A DNA stretch of 64,000 nt, taken from positions 124,001 through 188,000 of the forward strand of contig JACTAT010000178.1 of NCBI GenBank assembly GCA_014526335.1, in the 5' to 3' direction. Shown here piece by piece: positions 24,065 through 37,400 of this stretch. A program made the translations under genes and the position numbers. Source of the DNA: Chrysaora quinquecirrha. Lineage: Eukaryota > Cnidaria > Scyphozoa > Semaeostomeae > Pelagiidae. Positions within the stretch are counted from its first letter, which is position 1. Every line of letters begins with the position of its first letter. The notes under the pieces are model-generated. The model was given only the letters and a program-made list of their open reading frames with translations, had not been told where the DNA came from and did not search any database.

Positions 24065-25682
24065 TACACGCTTTTTTTTATATAAAGAACCACTTTATCA
24101 GGAACCTACATGTAGAAGGCCCGAAAATTTAAAGAACTTATACTACTAAAGAGAAAATCATTAAGGAACTTGTTAATGTTGAATACTTTTATCACTGCAA
24201 ATAATCAAGAATTAGAAAGCCGGTTCCATTCATTTGCAGTCGAAAATCACATAAATTGTACGTTAAGCATGTATTCAATGTTTCTTTGAGGAGGGGGGCT
24301 TTGGGGTTTTACGGGTTGCGGGTTTGGCCGATTTTTCCCTCGGGTTTTCGGGTTATTCCAAAAAAACGTGCGGGTTTTCGGGTTCAGAATATTTGACGGG
24401 CGACGGGTTTTACCATTTTTGAACTCGGGTTTTCGGGTATTGTTGTAAAAATGTGCGGGTTTTCGGGTTTTTCCCCGTCAAATAGGATATATCAATTTGT
24501 GAAATTCATAAACGGTCTTGAAACTATGATAAACATCAAGACTGTAAAGTTGACTTTTAAGAGCTGGTATGCCTCGGTTATGTAGCTAGGTTATACCATG
24601 GTTGGCTAGCCTTCTTATCATAAAATTCCAAATCACACTTTTCAACGTTGTACAAGGCGGTACCATGGCAAATGAAGTTCATCATTACACTGCTGGCATA
24701 CAATTTCTTGCATGAGCATACAATTTCTGCTGGCATACAATTTCTTGCTCTATCAAGGCAATAGAGTTTATTGGAAATTCTATCTCTTTGAAATTAAAAG
24801 GAAGAAAAGCGGTTCTAGTTACATTGTAAAAAAACCTTGGAATTGATTTGACGGGCACAATGGCTATAAAACTACGAATTCATACTCACATTAAAAAAAA
24901 ATATGAGCATTTATGTAGCCCGAAATTCTGGCAGGAACGACTGCTATAATCTTTTGGGACAAAGGGGACATGTACAGTCGTGCTCAAGTTAGGAAAACTG
25001 CATATTTTAGAGGATAAGTGGATCTAAAGGTGGTACGGAGAGAATGATAGATGATGGACTAATGACACGGCAAACAAAATTGATAGTTTGATGCAAACAA
25101 TGACGACGATGTTTAAGTCGAATATGAGAGAGAGATAGCGATAGTAAACTAGGATTAAATCGAAAAGGCAAATGACGTTTCCCTTGGTTCAAGGTACAGA
25201 TTGTAGTCGTTATTTGTCTCTTTTGTTGCGAGTCTCAAAAATCTTGTGCTACGGTTTATATTAGGCATTTGCATTTGCTGTTGATAAAGAGATGAAGCTA
25301 GTGAAGCAAAATAAGTAAAAACATGATACCAACCGTTTGACAATGACTAATTCTAGTACCCCAACGCAGTTTTGGGATTTTTGATTTTTCGTGTGCGGGT
25401 TTCCGAGTTTTGCCAAAATTTTGTCCGGGTTTTCGGGTTTTTCCTAATTTTCCTCCGGGTTTTCGGGTTTTGATACACCCCAAAGCCCCCCTCTTTGAGT
25501 AGTCTCGAGCTTTGCTCACATGCAAATGTCTCTCTTTTATTGTTAAAACCACTGTATGTGCAGTTAAAATTAAGGAACTATTAAGGAACTTTTGGAACTA
25601 CAATTGCCTCAAAAAAGGCCCAAAAATAAGGAACTTTAAGAACTAGGCCTTGAGGTAGGTTCCTTATAAAAAAAGCGTGTAC
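24065..25682. mobile_element. MITE family M1, copy 2, split by a nested element
   Basis: Left half 24065-24290 and right half 25494-25682 together match the 400-bp M1 copies at 13481 and 34580. They are separated by the 1.2-kb element at 24291-25493. Confidence 0.85.
24291..25493. mobile_element. 1.2-kb TIR element nested in M1
   Basis: The termini are GAGGGGGGCTTTGGGGT and its exact inverse (17 bp). The element is flanked by the direct repeat TTTGAG (24285-24290 and 25494-25499), a 6-bp target duplication confirmed by the empty M1 copies. Sub-terminal regions are tandem TGCGGGTTTTCGGG units. There is no transposase frame. Confidence 0.88.
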
Positions 25683-26046
25683 AACTAATCTACTCGAAAT
25701 TCAAATTTAGAGTTTCCTTCTGGTCAATTGTTTCGGTTTCTTCTGACGTTGGCATCTAATGAGAAGACCTTTAGTATCACGAAAGATGTTCCCACTTTTC
25801 TTCGCAATTCTTTATGAATGATCGCCGCTAAATTTTTCCTTGAAGAAGTTTACCTGGAAGTACAATGAAGGAACTCACCATTGTTTAGCGATGATTTGAA
25901 CCGAACCAATGGGGGCAAGGTTATGAGATCATGATATTAGGGTATCCCTTGTGGACTGCCAGGGTAGGGTTGGGTGGGGTGGGGGCTTATATTGTGTGGT
26001 GATTCGGAATCATGGATCATAGGATGTAAGGGTCTTGAGGCAAACC

Positions 26047-26171
26047 TAGACTTATTACATGAGTCCCATTCACAAAAACCCTTCAGCTGTTTGCTCAGAC
26101 TGGTCCAGAGTAGTGTGAAGGCCCAGCCGTTCAATTCTATAGCGATAACAACGACCCATGTAATAAGTCTA
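26047..26171. mobile_element. Foldback element, TAGACTTATTACATGAGTCC ends
   Basis: The left end TAGACTTATTACATGAGTCC and right end ACGACCCATGTAATAAGTCTA are inverted repeats. Same family as 12951 and 35870. Confidence 0.75.
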
Positions 26172-26513
26172 GGGCTAACCAGACAAGTTTCAAATTCCGT
26201 AGGGCTACACTCCATTCTCTAACGAATGACGGTCTTATGATCCTGTACTTAGCTTATGTTTGTTTGTGATTTAATTCTACATTGATACATATAGCAAAGC
26301 TTGCAATTCTCTGTATAACAATCCTTTCCAAATCCATTACAAATACCATGTTTTGAGTGATAGTCTATAAATTTGTACGAATCTCTTTGTCTTTATCCTC
26401 TCTCTGTAAGCAGAGGCCGAGATTTTGCTTTTTCCTTCTTTTTCTAAATAGATAATCGCTCCTCAAATACTCGTATTTATCAAAGCAAAACATATTAACA
26501 ATACTAAACAAAT

Positions 26514-27662
26514 ATGTCAACATTAACAAGCCCAAAAGCAGATTTCGGAGGAGCGTCAGAGAACGAAATTTTGATGCAACTCGAAGCAGAGAAACTCGAA
26601 GTCTATTCTATATTAAAATTAATTCTGACCATGCCTTATGTCGGTAGATACATCGATAAAAGACTTCTTGAACTGAAACAACGACAGTCGACGAGAATTG
26701 GCGATTTGGCCGCCGCTAATAAACGAGAAGAGAATAAATTGTCGTCGTTGCTTAGCGGTCTTGACGAGAAACATGAGAAGAAAATTGTTTATATGAATTC
26801 AAAGTTGTATACCACGCGAGATGAACTGAAAAGAGAACCAAAGAGAAGCCCTAATGGGCAATTTTCCAGGAAGCAGCAACGAAAATCAAAGAATTCTGAA
26901 GTTCGCGAAACAAGTTCCGAATCTGTGTCGAAAATTCGCACTCAAGCTCATTCAAGAGCTTCGAATATCAAACCAATAGGACAGGAGTCGGTTGATTTCG
27001 ATCCAGTCAACGCAACAACTCGTCTCGAAGCTAGACTTTATCCATTCCATCTCCTCAATTACGACGGAGCAACAAAATCGCACCGCAGTTCGAAAAGCAA
27101 TCCTTCATCTCCAAGGCAGTTTCCGATACTTGCCGCAAAATATTATCGTAAACAACCGAAAAACCCCGAATCTTTGGAACTAGGCATTGCAAAAGAGCGA
27201 GAAAGCGTTGATGATCTTCGTTTGACCGAGAAATCCAGAACTGAAGCATCATTAGGAAGAAACGTAAGTACTGTAAATTTGTCCCTGCCGCCAGTTACGA
27301 GGCATAATTTACGACAGACACAACCATTACCACCTCCAAATACACCTCGTAAATCACAGCGAGAAGAAGTCAAAGGAGATGTTTCGCCACAGACCCGAGA
27401 AATTACGAACGACGAGCTTGACCGATTGCGAAATGGCCATTATTTTCTTCGTTATACAACTGGAATTAATGACAAGAGAGAAGAGTTCGGCGGAAGATCA
27501 TACGATGGCGAATCTAACGAGCAGAAACATGCCGAAACTGAGCGAAAACTTCCCGAAAGGTTGCTGAAAACTAGCACCCAAAAAGCTGAAAAGATGACAC
27601 GACAGAGATCGGTTATTGACGAAGCTCTGTCAACGATAGAAAATGCAAATAAACCGATATGA
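26514..27662 (+). CDS. Intronless 382-aa ORF, unknown function
   Basis: A single uninterrupted frame from ATG (MSTLTSPKADFGG) to TGA. Residues 15-80 are predicted helical and charged (LEAEKLEVYSILKLILTMP, then YVGRYIDKRLLELKQRQ). The rest is basic, Ser/Pro/Arg-rich and probably disordered, with PLPPPNTPRKSQREE near residue 275. There is no signal peptide or membrane segment. Codon use is even and the shadow frames are much shorter, so it looks like a true gene. I do not recognise a family. A retrogene or a lineage-specific cytoskeletal or ciliary coiled-coil protein are possibilities, but this is inference. An AATAAA lies about 160 bp after the stop. Confidence 0.7.
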   Translation: MSTLTSPKADFGGASENEILMQLEAEKLEVYSILKLILTMPYVGRYIDKRLLELKQRQSTRIGDLAAANKREENKLSSLLSGLDEKHEKKIVYMNSKLYTTRDELKREPKRSPNGQFSRKQQRKSKNSEVRETSSESVSKIRTQAHSRASNIKPIGQESVDFDPVNATTRLEARLYPFHLLNYDGATKSHRSSKSNPSSPRQFPILAAKYYRKQPKNPESLELGIAKERESVDDLRLTEKSRTEASLGRNVSTVNLSLPPVTRHNLRQTQPLPPPNTPRKSQREEVKGDVSPQTREITNDELDRLRNGHYFLRYTTGINDKREEFGGRSYDGESNEQKHAETERKLPERLLKTSTQKAEKMTRQRSVIDEALSTIENANKPI

Positions 27663-28491
27663 CATGTTTTAAGTTGCAATATTTGTAAAACATGAAAAGT
27701 TCTACGTAATTATATTAGGGTGGGGTAATAGCTGAATACGTTACAGTAAATTTTCGCTTTTTTCAGGTCGAAAATGCTCGTATATTTTGTTCTATTCTTA
27801 AATCATCAATGAAAATGTTGAAAATAAAAAAGGACAGAAATCCCAGAGCCGATAATGAAAAGCATGTTTTTAGTAAGAAACCTCTAAACTCGAGATTAGT
27901 TAGTACTCGGTTTCTTAAATGTTTGGTAAGTGCTTAAAGTTTCTACAATGTTTCTTAATACCAAAGAGCTTAAGAGCTAGAGCTACTTTGCAGGTTGAAA
28001 AAAGAAGATTTTAAATCAACGATCGTAAATTTTGCACATATTGATAGGAAACTGGCCGGCCAAAAATACCGTCGAAAACGCCTAGCACTGCCGTTGTTTA
28101 ATTTTGCTCATCTTATAGGGGTTATTTATAAATGGCTTCTCATAAAATACGATGTGTTTAGGTGATAGATTGAGGTGCAAACAATGGGGGCAAACAGTTT
28201 GTGTTACACTCGTCCCAACAATAGAAGCGAGAATTGGCTGATTGGCGAAATTGAAGATTGGCGTTGGACCGATTGGCGTTGATTAACGAAGATTACAGTA
28301 GCGTAGCGTTGTAGCGTTAGCGTTAGCGTATATTTTTCTTGCCAAAGTGAGACTGCAGCAAAACATGCAAACGAGGTCGCAGCCAGAAATTCTTCCTGTT
28401 TGAGAAATGAGAATTTGAAACTTCCTTGCAAACTGTAGACAGAGAAGTTCAGTGGTCTTTCTTCACGCCAAACTTGATCATCATTTCCACA

Positions 28492-31400
28492 ATGAAACTG
28501 TGGCATAAAACAGTAGCTTTGCTACTTAGTTTGATAAGCATTTCATGGTGTGAGAAGCCTCCTTTGAAGCCTACACGCGTTCTGTCAGACGGAGAAAACA
28601 AGGCCTACGTTTACGATGGTGTCTTTGGAAAACGCCTCCTGGTCGTCACGAAGGAGATGGTCATTTCGCACGCCACATGGAATTTCGAACACCCTGATCC
28701 TTACCATGGCATTGAGAAGAAAGATAATGGCGATCTTCATTGGTATGCGCCGTTCTCTCCAAAAGGTTTCTCCAATTCTTTGATTTGGAAGGCGCTGAAA
28801 AAGGGCCTACGCGGAACTGGAGTTCTTGATGGCAAAGAGTTTCTTCCTGTCGAAGTTCATGGTGTTATGTTGTTGAGAGGGTTTAGCCCTGTTGTTTATA
28901 AAGGTATGAAAATTAAAAGAATGTCAGGCTCACTCTCTAACCATCCGCAAGCAAAAAGGAAAGACATTTGTATTGCAATAATTATTATTCATAAAACTAA
29001 CAATAATAGTTGTGCAGCCATATCAAAGTGGTATTGTATCCTCCGCAAATTGCATTTAATAGCTCTTGCATTTTGTAAACAGCATCACTATCTGACATCA
29101 GTGTGATGTGAATCCCATCTCTACGAGTTTGCATTATCTTCCAGTCTGCGGAGTGTGGCATGTGCGTACATGAGATAAACAATAGAACAATAGATCATTT
29201 CTAATTTTCCGATGCGAAAATCACATAAAGCACCCAAAAATTAGTCTAGGTGCAAAGTTTTACTATCTTAGCTCTTGTACAATCGATTTTACGAGCGTTC
29301 AAAGTTTACGATTTTATAAGGGCTTTGACCGTGTGGGGTAAAAAGTTTCACCAAGTTCATTTTTTGTGGTCAAAGCCTTTATGAAATCGGGAACTTTGAA
29401 TGCTCATAAAATTAAGAACAATAGTGCCAGGACAGTGAAACTTTGTACCTAGACTAAGTTTTGGCTGCTTTTTAAGATTTTTCATATCGAAAACTCGATA
29501 TTATGTGATTTTTGAAAAATTTTAATGCCGTGTGACGTCATACCGAAATGATCCATAGAAAAGAAAAATAAAAATGCATGCACGGGATCTCATTGAGAAG
29601 TTCCATACTCCACAGACTGGATTATTCAAGCAGCTGGGACATATTAGAAGTAGCCAGTCACAATGAAGGTAACAGGTCAACTTGCCACACTGCAATCTCT
29701 CCATAGTCATGTTGCCACACATCTGGTCAACTCTTCTCTTCAAAAGTAGACTTGCCACACTTAGCTGAACAAGTCAACCCAATCAGCCTGATAAACAGGG
29801 GTTTGGGACACTGGCAGTGCTTCCAATTGTGAATGAATTGCTGAAAAGCCTTCTAGAAAGCTTGTACTAGATTTTCATGAAGAATCACTAAGCAAATTTT
29901 TTAAAATTTGAATTACGAACTGAGGCAAGTTTACCACCAAGGAGTAGCAAGTTGCCCTGGACACAGTGGCCTCGCACCTTCAAATATGTGGTGATTTTGT
30001 CATGTGGCAAGTTGGCAGTGTTTGACCCGAAACCATTAGGAGATGCATGTTTCAATAATTGAACCAAACTAGGCACAGTTGAAGAGGGGTGCTCTTTACA
30101 TCAGGGGCACTCAAAGAGTGCCAAAAATGAGTGCCACTAATTCCTGGGAACAAAAAGTTTTAGGGGGCAAGAAATTTCAATAGTATTTGGTTGAGGCCTA
30201 AAGGTCTTTCATAAAATTTGTTTTTGATCATTTCATTTTTTCCTCTTATTTTAGGCAAAAGTGAAGGTGATCTTTACATGAGAATTTTCCTGACAAAAAA
30301 CATGAAGAAGAATGATTATAGTGAACTACAGTTGTATAGCAAAAAGGAGGAAATATTTGGTTGTGTTCATCCCAGATATGGCAGACTTGCTATTTGGAAC
30401 GATACTGCTGATTTTCTCTTCAAACCACCATCAATGTTTTTTGAACAAGGAGAATACAGTATTCTCATCAGAGCTACAACTGACAAACAGAAGTTTGAAG
30501 ATAGCCAGGCAAAATATGAGGTACAAATCATTCCACTTGTTTTCTTCATAAAACTGGTTTCCACCAGAGAGGTTTCTTGTCATATAACAATGCTTTGAAC
30601 AGTTTTGTGTTCACAGCTGCTGATCAATGGGAATGAGTTTTAATGGGCCCTCTCTCAATGCCTCTTTCTCAATTGTGCCCCCTCACTATAAAGCCCATCC
30701 CTCCATTTTGCCCCTCTCTCCATTGTGCCCCTCTGTCTATTATGCTCCCTCTCCATTATGGCCCTCTCTCCATTATAGCCCTCTCTCCATTATGCCCCTC
30801 TATCCATTATGCCCCTCTCTCCATTGTGCCCCTCTCTCCATTATGCCCCTTTCTCAATTATGCCCTTCTCTCTATTATGCCCCTCTCTCTATTATGCCCC
30901 TCTCTCCATTATGCCCCTTTCTCAATTATGCCCCTTTCTCAATTATGCCCTTCTCTCTATTATGCCCCTCTCTCTATTTGCTCCTCTCTCTCCATTATGC
31001 CCCTCTGCCCCTCCCTCTATCAATCCCCTCTCTCCATTAAGTAGCCTCTCTATTTTGTCCCTCTCTCCTCTATGCCCCTCTCTCTATTACACCCTCTTAC
31101 TATCAAGCCCCTCTACCTATTTATTAGCCTCCTCTATATTAGCCCCTCTCTCTGTTAAGCCCCTGTCTATTTTGCCCTCTCTCTATTTGGCCCCTCTTTT
31201 AAGCTCCCTCACTTTCAATACCCCCACCTTCTCTAGGATCACTCTCAATTAAGTTCCTCTCCATATTCCCCCCTCTCTATCAATCCCCACTTTCCATTAA
31301 GAATCCTCTTTATTTTATCCCTCTCTTTTTTGTTCCCCCTCTTGATTAAACCCCTCTCTTTCCAATTCCTCCTCTCTATTGTGCCCTCTCTGTCTGTTAC

Positions 31401-34400
31401 ACTTTCTAGCTATCAAGCCCAACCACCTTTAGCCCCCTCTTTATTAAGGTTTGAAATATACTGTCATCTGTATAAGGTACTGTATCTGTCAAGCCCCCTT
31501 TGGAGAAAAGAAGAATAATCCCCCATCTTTGTTATGAATGCCTCTCTCAATATAACAGGGTTTTTAAATAAACCCCAGTTTCTATCAAACAAAATCAAAC
31601 TTTCCTTTGCAAAAGATTCCAATCATGTTAAAATGACCCTCTATTCTAGGAATATGTTGCAGAAAACTTGCAAAAGAAAGCACAGCCATTCCCCTACATG
31701 AATGTCAGTGATGAAGATATCCTAAAGATTGACATTGGCAAACATCTCACTCGAAAATTCACCGACACTTCCGGAAGAGTTGCTGCTGTATTCGATAATG
31801 TTGTGCCAGAGGAAGAATTGTTCACACTTCGAAAGTATTTCATTAACAAAAACGCATTCTACAATTATGGTGCTTATGATCCCGATAAGACTGAACAACA
31901 TGATAATGTTAATTGGATTGTCAAAATGAAGGTCAGTCTCCTTTGAAAGCTCGCTTTTTTCAGAGGCATATCCAGGACTGTACTAGTGGGTGGGGGGGGG
32001 GGTAATGTATGGTGGCCGAATCCCCAGGAATTATTTTGGAGCATGCCCTTCAAACTCTCGCAAAACGCCCATTTTGCAAAATATTCCCCTAGCTCCTATG
32101 ATTTGACTTATTTCAGCTACGGTAAATAGCACAAAATTTAACACTTTTTGTTCATACTACTGGCATATGTAGACTCACTACATAAGTCCCAATACTTTGC
32201 TCGATGTTGTTGTTGTTGTTTTCTGCAATTGCTCAGTGTAGAGTGACAAATCAAAATAAGGAGAGGGTAAACTAGAGACTCGTGTCGTGAGTCTATGGCA
32301 TATGTAGAATTTCGGTCAAAGAAATTTGCTTACTCAGGCCGTATTCTAGTACCGCTAAATACACGTGGTTCATTTTGAAGCAGATTGGAACTTATCTGGC
32401 AGAACTCTGCAGTAGAAAAAGAAAGGCACAGTAATTACAATATAAAGTTTATGTTCCATATTTTCCATATCGCTAACATTGCTTCAGGCAACTAAACAAT
32501 CACTCTGCCTCCCTCCCTGAATCCCGGGGGTACTTAATATAATTTTGGTACGGGTATGTGCCGCCTATATGGGTGGGTTTTGGGCACTAAAATTCTCTAA
32601 ACATGAGTATGATTTCAACCAAAACCCCATAAAAGTGGGTGGCAAATTGAAGAAAAGTAAAGAGTTTAACTTTAATTCGGTCAGAAAAGTGGCAAAATCG
32701 CGTCAAAGATGTTCGTAGTACAATATCAAGCAATAAATAAGTCTAGAAAGTCTTATTATTCTCATATTCCGCTTATTTCTACTCATAAAATAGGTCTGTT
32801 TCTGCAAAGGTTTACATTATAAGTGGGTGGGTTTCCGAAATCTGGGCGGCACATCCCCGTCCATTCATAAGTGAAGTACCCCCCCCCCCCGGGCCCTGAA
32901 TTTTACGTTTTTAGACAAATCTCAAGAACCATTTCACTTCAAATATGATTAAACATGTTTATGTCTATGTGATCAAAATTATAGAGAATTGCAAATCTAA
33001 TTGGTTTGTCGTTTGTGTAACCATTGTCATATTAATCAGAAGTAACATATTTCCTGGGAATTGCCTGGAAGACATTCTGAATTAACTCATTCTTTTGTAC
33101 TTTTTTAGCCGCAAGTCGTTGTTGGTAGCCGTATTTGGACGTACGTAAAGCAAGTCATCTCGTATCTTAGCAATGAAACAACTTGGTTTCCTTATGACGT
33201 TGCCATGAACATCATTCAGCACACTCATGCGCCTCGTATCCATTCAGATTGTTCTCAAAAGAGGTACGTATCCTTTGATTTTCATTTTGCATTTATATTT
33301 ATGATTATGATCTTGATTCGGCTTCTTGCGTTCTCTCCAAACACGACGGCCTGTAGTTGTTGTCGTTTTTGGACACAGAATTGGGACACAGTTAATTGCC
33401 CTATATAACCCACCCACAAATAAGATTAGCCCACTCATGGGTAAGCTCACTTTTTCTCTTATTATGGATTTTTCTGAGAAAGAACTAACTGATGGAATCC
33501 ACGGATTAGCATTAACCTACATTAGACAAGACACGGGGGTTCTTCCATAGTAGAGAAGGCAGGGTATGTGCCCCACTCAAGAGTGTACTTCTTCGGACTT
33601 CTAGTCCAGCCAAGGGGTCGTTTTTAGATCTCTAGCCTAGCCAAGTCTATACATTTTTGCAATTTTGGTCTAGACCCACGGTCTAGCCATGGCTATCATG
33701 TTTGACAACGTTCGTCTTGGCGACTAGGCGACGGTCATGCTTTCAGCATTTCCAAATAAAAACTAGTTATTATTCTAGACAAGTGATGACTCCAATGGCA
33801 TTGAAATTTATCATATCACTGGTATTTTTAATATTGGACTAGCCAATGGTATACTTTTCTGCAGTTTTGGACTAGACCCGCTATCTAGCCAGGGGTATGC
33901 GTATCAGACATGAGACTGTTGTTATCAACCTCGTCCCCAGGCCCTAAAATCGAGTTTCCTTGAATCTCAACCGTCAAATCGATTTGTGGCCCTGGTACCA
34001 GCCACAAAATCTGCCAAAATACTGGCAAATTTGGCCTAGCCATCAAAACTAGATGTAGATTCCGAAAGCAGATGTTCTTAGAAAGGAAATGCAAAGATCT
34101 TCATCGATAACTGTCAGGCAAGATGCAATATCTCATGTAGCATCATTTTTTGGTTTTTGTACGTGTTTTTCACATAGTTGTCGGCCTATTTTGGTGTGAA
34201 ATTTTGAAGAAACTGTGACGTCACTTAAAAATATATTGTTTGAACAGCCAATCAAATTGCGAATAGACAGGGCCGATACCAGGGTCGAATATGGACAGCG
34301 GAGTTTCACGTAGGGGCCTATTCCCCCTGGGGACGAGGTTGTGTTGTTATTAGTAATGATCGTGTCTTCAGCTTAAAGGCCCAGTTGTATTCAACTTTGA

Positions 34401-37400
34401 CCTACATTTTCACGATTCCACTGTCTTTTTCGTTCGTTATACAAAAGTAAAGCGGAGAGAAAGCAGCAATCACAAAAATCCCTTACGAGCTCCCCCATAA
34501 GAAAAGCCCTCCTTTTATCGATTTCTCCCCGTCTGTAAATAAACCCAACCTCGGATTAGCCCACCGTAGATATATCATATACACGCTTTTTTTATAAGGA
34601 ACCACTTTATAAGGAACCTAAGTGTAGAAGGCCCGAAAACTTAAAGAACTTATACTACAAGAGAAAATCACTAAGGAACTTTTCACTGTTGAATATTTTT
34701 ATCACTGCAAACAATCCAGAATTAGAAAGCCCGTTCCATTTATTTGCAGTCGGAAATCACATAAATTGTACGTTAAGCATGTATCCAATGTTTCCTTGAG
34801 TAGTCTGGAGCTTTGCTTACACGCAAGTGTATCTGTATAATAGTCATGGCACTGAGGGTGCTGTTAAAATTAAGGAACTATTAAGGAACTTTTGGAACTA
34901 CAATCGTCTCAAAAGTGGTAAAAAATATAAGGAACTTTAAGAACTAGGCGTTGAGCTAGGTTCTTTATAAAAAAAGCGTGTATTCTCTCTATCAATTATC
35001 TCTTTTACTCTTTTTCTTCCTATCATTTCAAGTTGACCGAACTCAATGTTGTATTTTTCAGCATGAATACACATTTCTGATGTATCTTAGCCCGGAATGG
35101 GGCAATGAGAGATATGGCGAAACGATATTTGTTGAACAAGCAAAAGACAAAAAAAGAGTCAAACCAGGCAATGAAAATTTGAAACTCTGAGTAAGTAGTA
35201 TGTTAAACTTCATTTTCCAACCTCTTCTCCAAGAGGAGGTTCTTCCGTTTCTTCAGAGACATTTCAGTCTTCAAGAAGGCGTACGAGATTTTAACGAAAT
35301 AGGGAAATTCAGTCGTTCTTTCTGGGAAAATTGGCTTTCGGAAGTTATCTGTCATTATTAAAGTTGCCATTGCATCTTATCTTAAAGCACTCCCTGCTCG
35401 AATTCTAGGCCCGTTCGCACTGTGTGTGTTGTTGAAATTGACAACGAATTCGCCAGGAGCTTTTCGCATTGTTCGCACTAATTTTTGAATCTTTGGTCAG
35501 CGGTCTCACACTGTGGTGCCTGCGCGCACGCATACGAAACTTTTTCCCCATGTTGATTTTAACCAAAACAAAAGGATTTCCAAAGGGATTTCCGTGAAGA
35601 AATAGGTTTTCGAGCGAGGGTGTACGAGATTTTAAAGGATTTAATTGCCTCTATATTGCGTAGTTCATAGCTAAACTGTCTTTAATATGCAGCCGGTCAA
35701 TACGTAACTCGATGGTTGTGCGAAGAAGCTTTCATCAACTTCACAAAGACATATGTGATTTTTCCCATTTTGGGTTAAAATCGTCCGTTGATACATGGCT
35801 CTTGAGTTTGTCAATTTTGCCTAAAAATGGTCATTTTAAGCACAAATGTTACAGATTGTAGGGCAGGAGTAGACTTATTACATTTGTCCTAGTCTAAGCT
35901 CCTCTACACTCCACCACTCCGCTTCAACAACAAACAACTAAACCTATTGCTTCAAGGAAATCCTTTTAGTTTTGGTTAAAATCTCGTTTCCACTTTGACG
36001 AAACAGCAATTATGTTGTTGTAGTTGTTAGTAGCTGTTTCCGGAAGAGTAGGAGGAATGCAATAAGTCTAGGGGAGGAGGAAGAAGAAGCTTTAATGAGT
36101 CCTAAATATCGCTCACCAAATTGAGGCTATATCCAAACCGAGATCGCTCAAACTGGTTGAAGTGGGTTGGTAGGGTGTGGAGGAGCGGAGACTCATTGAA
36201 TAATTTGAGTGTCAATATACTGCTTTGCTGTGCTTGCCACATTCATAAACAATAACGATTGTTTACGCTGTGTTTGTGATATCCGATGTTTATTTTCCGA
36301 TAGATGCTGTTATTCCCAGATTTGGACGCATCGTTGCTTTCAGAAATATAATCGATCATTCCGCCAGGCCACCCAGTCCGGATTTTCTCGCTGCTAGATA
36401 CACCTTCGCAGTCAAGGTAGGTTGGAAGAGGTATATTTTCAAATACGTCCTATCTATAGTTCTTTTACCGGCCCAAAAGACCTGATTGTCCGGATTTAGG
36501 GTCAAAATACACTCTTTGACAACCTACACGACATGTCCGCTAGGAAAGATTCTGTTTCTGTTTTGAGATTGCTAATTCTGGCCTGTTTGGATGTTTCTGC
36601 AGCAGCATGTCCTCCAGTCTACCTCGTCTTGTTCGTTGGTTGTGATGATGTCGACTGCTGAAGTTTTGATTTTGCGCATTTTTTCTTCTAAACTTTATCA
36701 AATTTCAAATATTAGGGAAAGTTTAGGGATGAATTGAAGATCAAACAATAATTACGAAATAATTTCGGGGAAATAGTTTTACCTCGCATCTTGCACTAGG
36801 GATGATCTGGGGACGAACATCGAAAGATCTGGAGACGAAAATTGAAAGTGTCCCTAATTATGTCCCTTATTAACAATTTTTGGGACAATTTGGGAACAAA
36901 TGACGGTTAATAGACAGAAAATGGTTGGGTCTCTAAGAAACTCTAGAGAAACTTAGGGGTTAATTTGTGAGGGCCATTTAGGGGTTCTACAGAACCTGGC
37001 AACATACGAAATGTATAACCCGGGATCAAGTAAAATTCTCCCTATCAATCTGATTGACTGCCAATCTGAAATATATGCCTACAAAACTCGGGAACGGGGG
37101 AACATGTAACCCCCTAAACGCCCCTTTTTTTACTGTGTGAGAAACTTGTCACCCTTCTTATAAAAGTTCCAAACTTACAGAGTGGTCTGGTGTGGAAAGG
37201 GTCCCAAGGTGGTGATGCGAATAAGGATTTTTACGGAAACGAGGCTCAATGAATTTTATTTTCGTAGGTTGGTCGCTCTCCCGAGATAGCCAAGGCGAAA
37301 ACTGTTCGGGAAATTTTGGATCAATTCAGTGACGACACAAAGGCGAGAGAGTTTCAAGAGGAAATTTACGAGGGAAAATACGACACGATAAATGATGAAG

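Noticed and set aside
30627..31252. Three overlapping Pro/Leu/Tyr-rich ORFs
   Set aside because: All arise from the CCCCTCTCTCCATTATG minisatellite inside an intron of the oxygenase gene. Frames in several phases are equally open.
35185..35187. TGA in the oxygenase as a selenocysteine codon
   Set aside because: It coincides with an exon end and a phase mismatch, both explained by one missing A. The enzyme family uses no Sec there, and I saw no SECIS-like hairpin.
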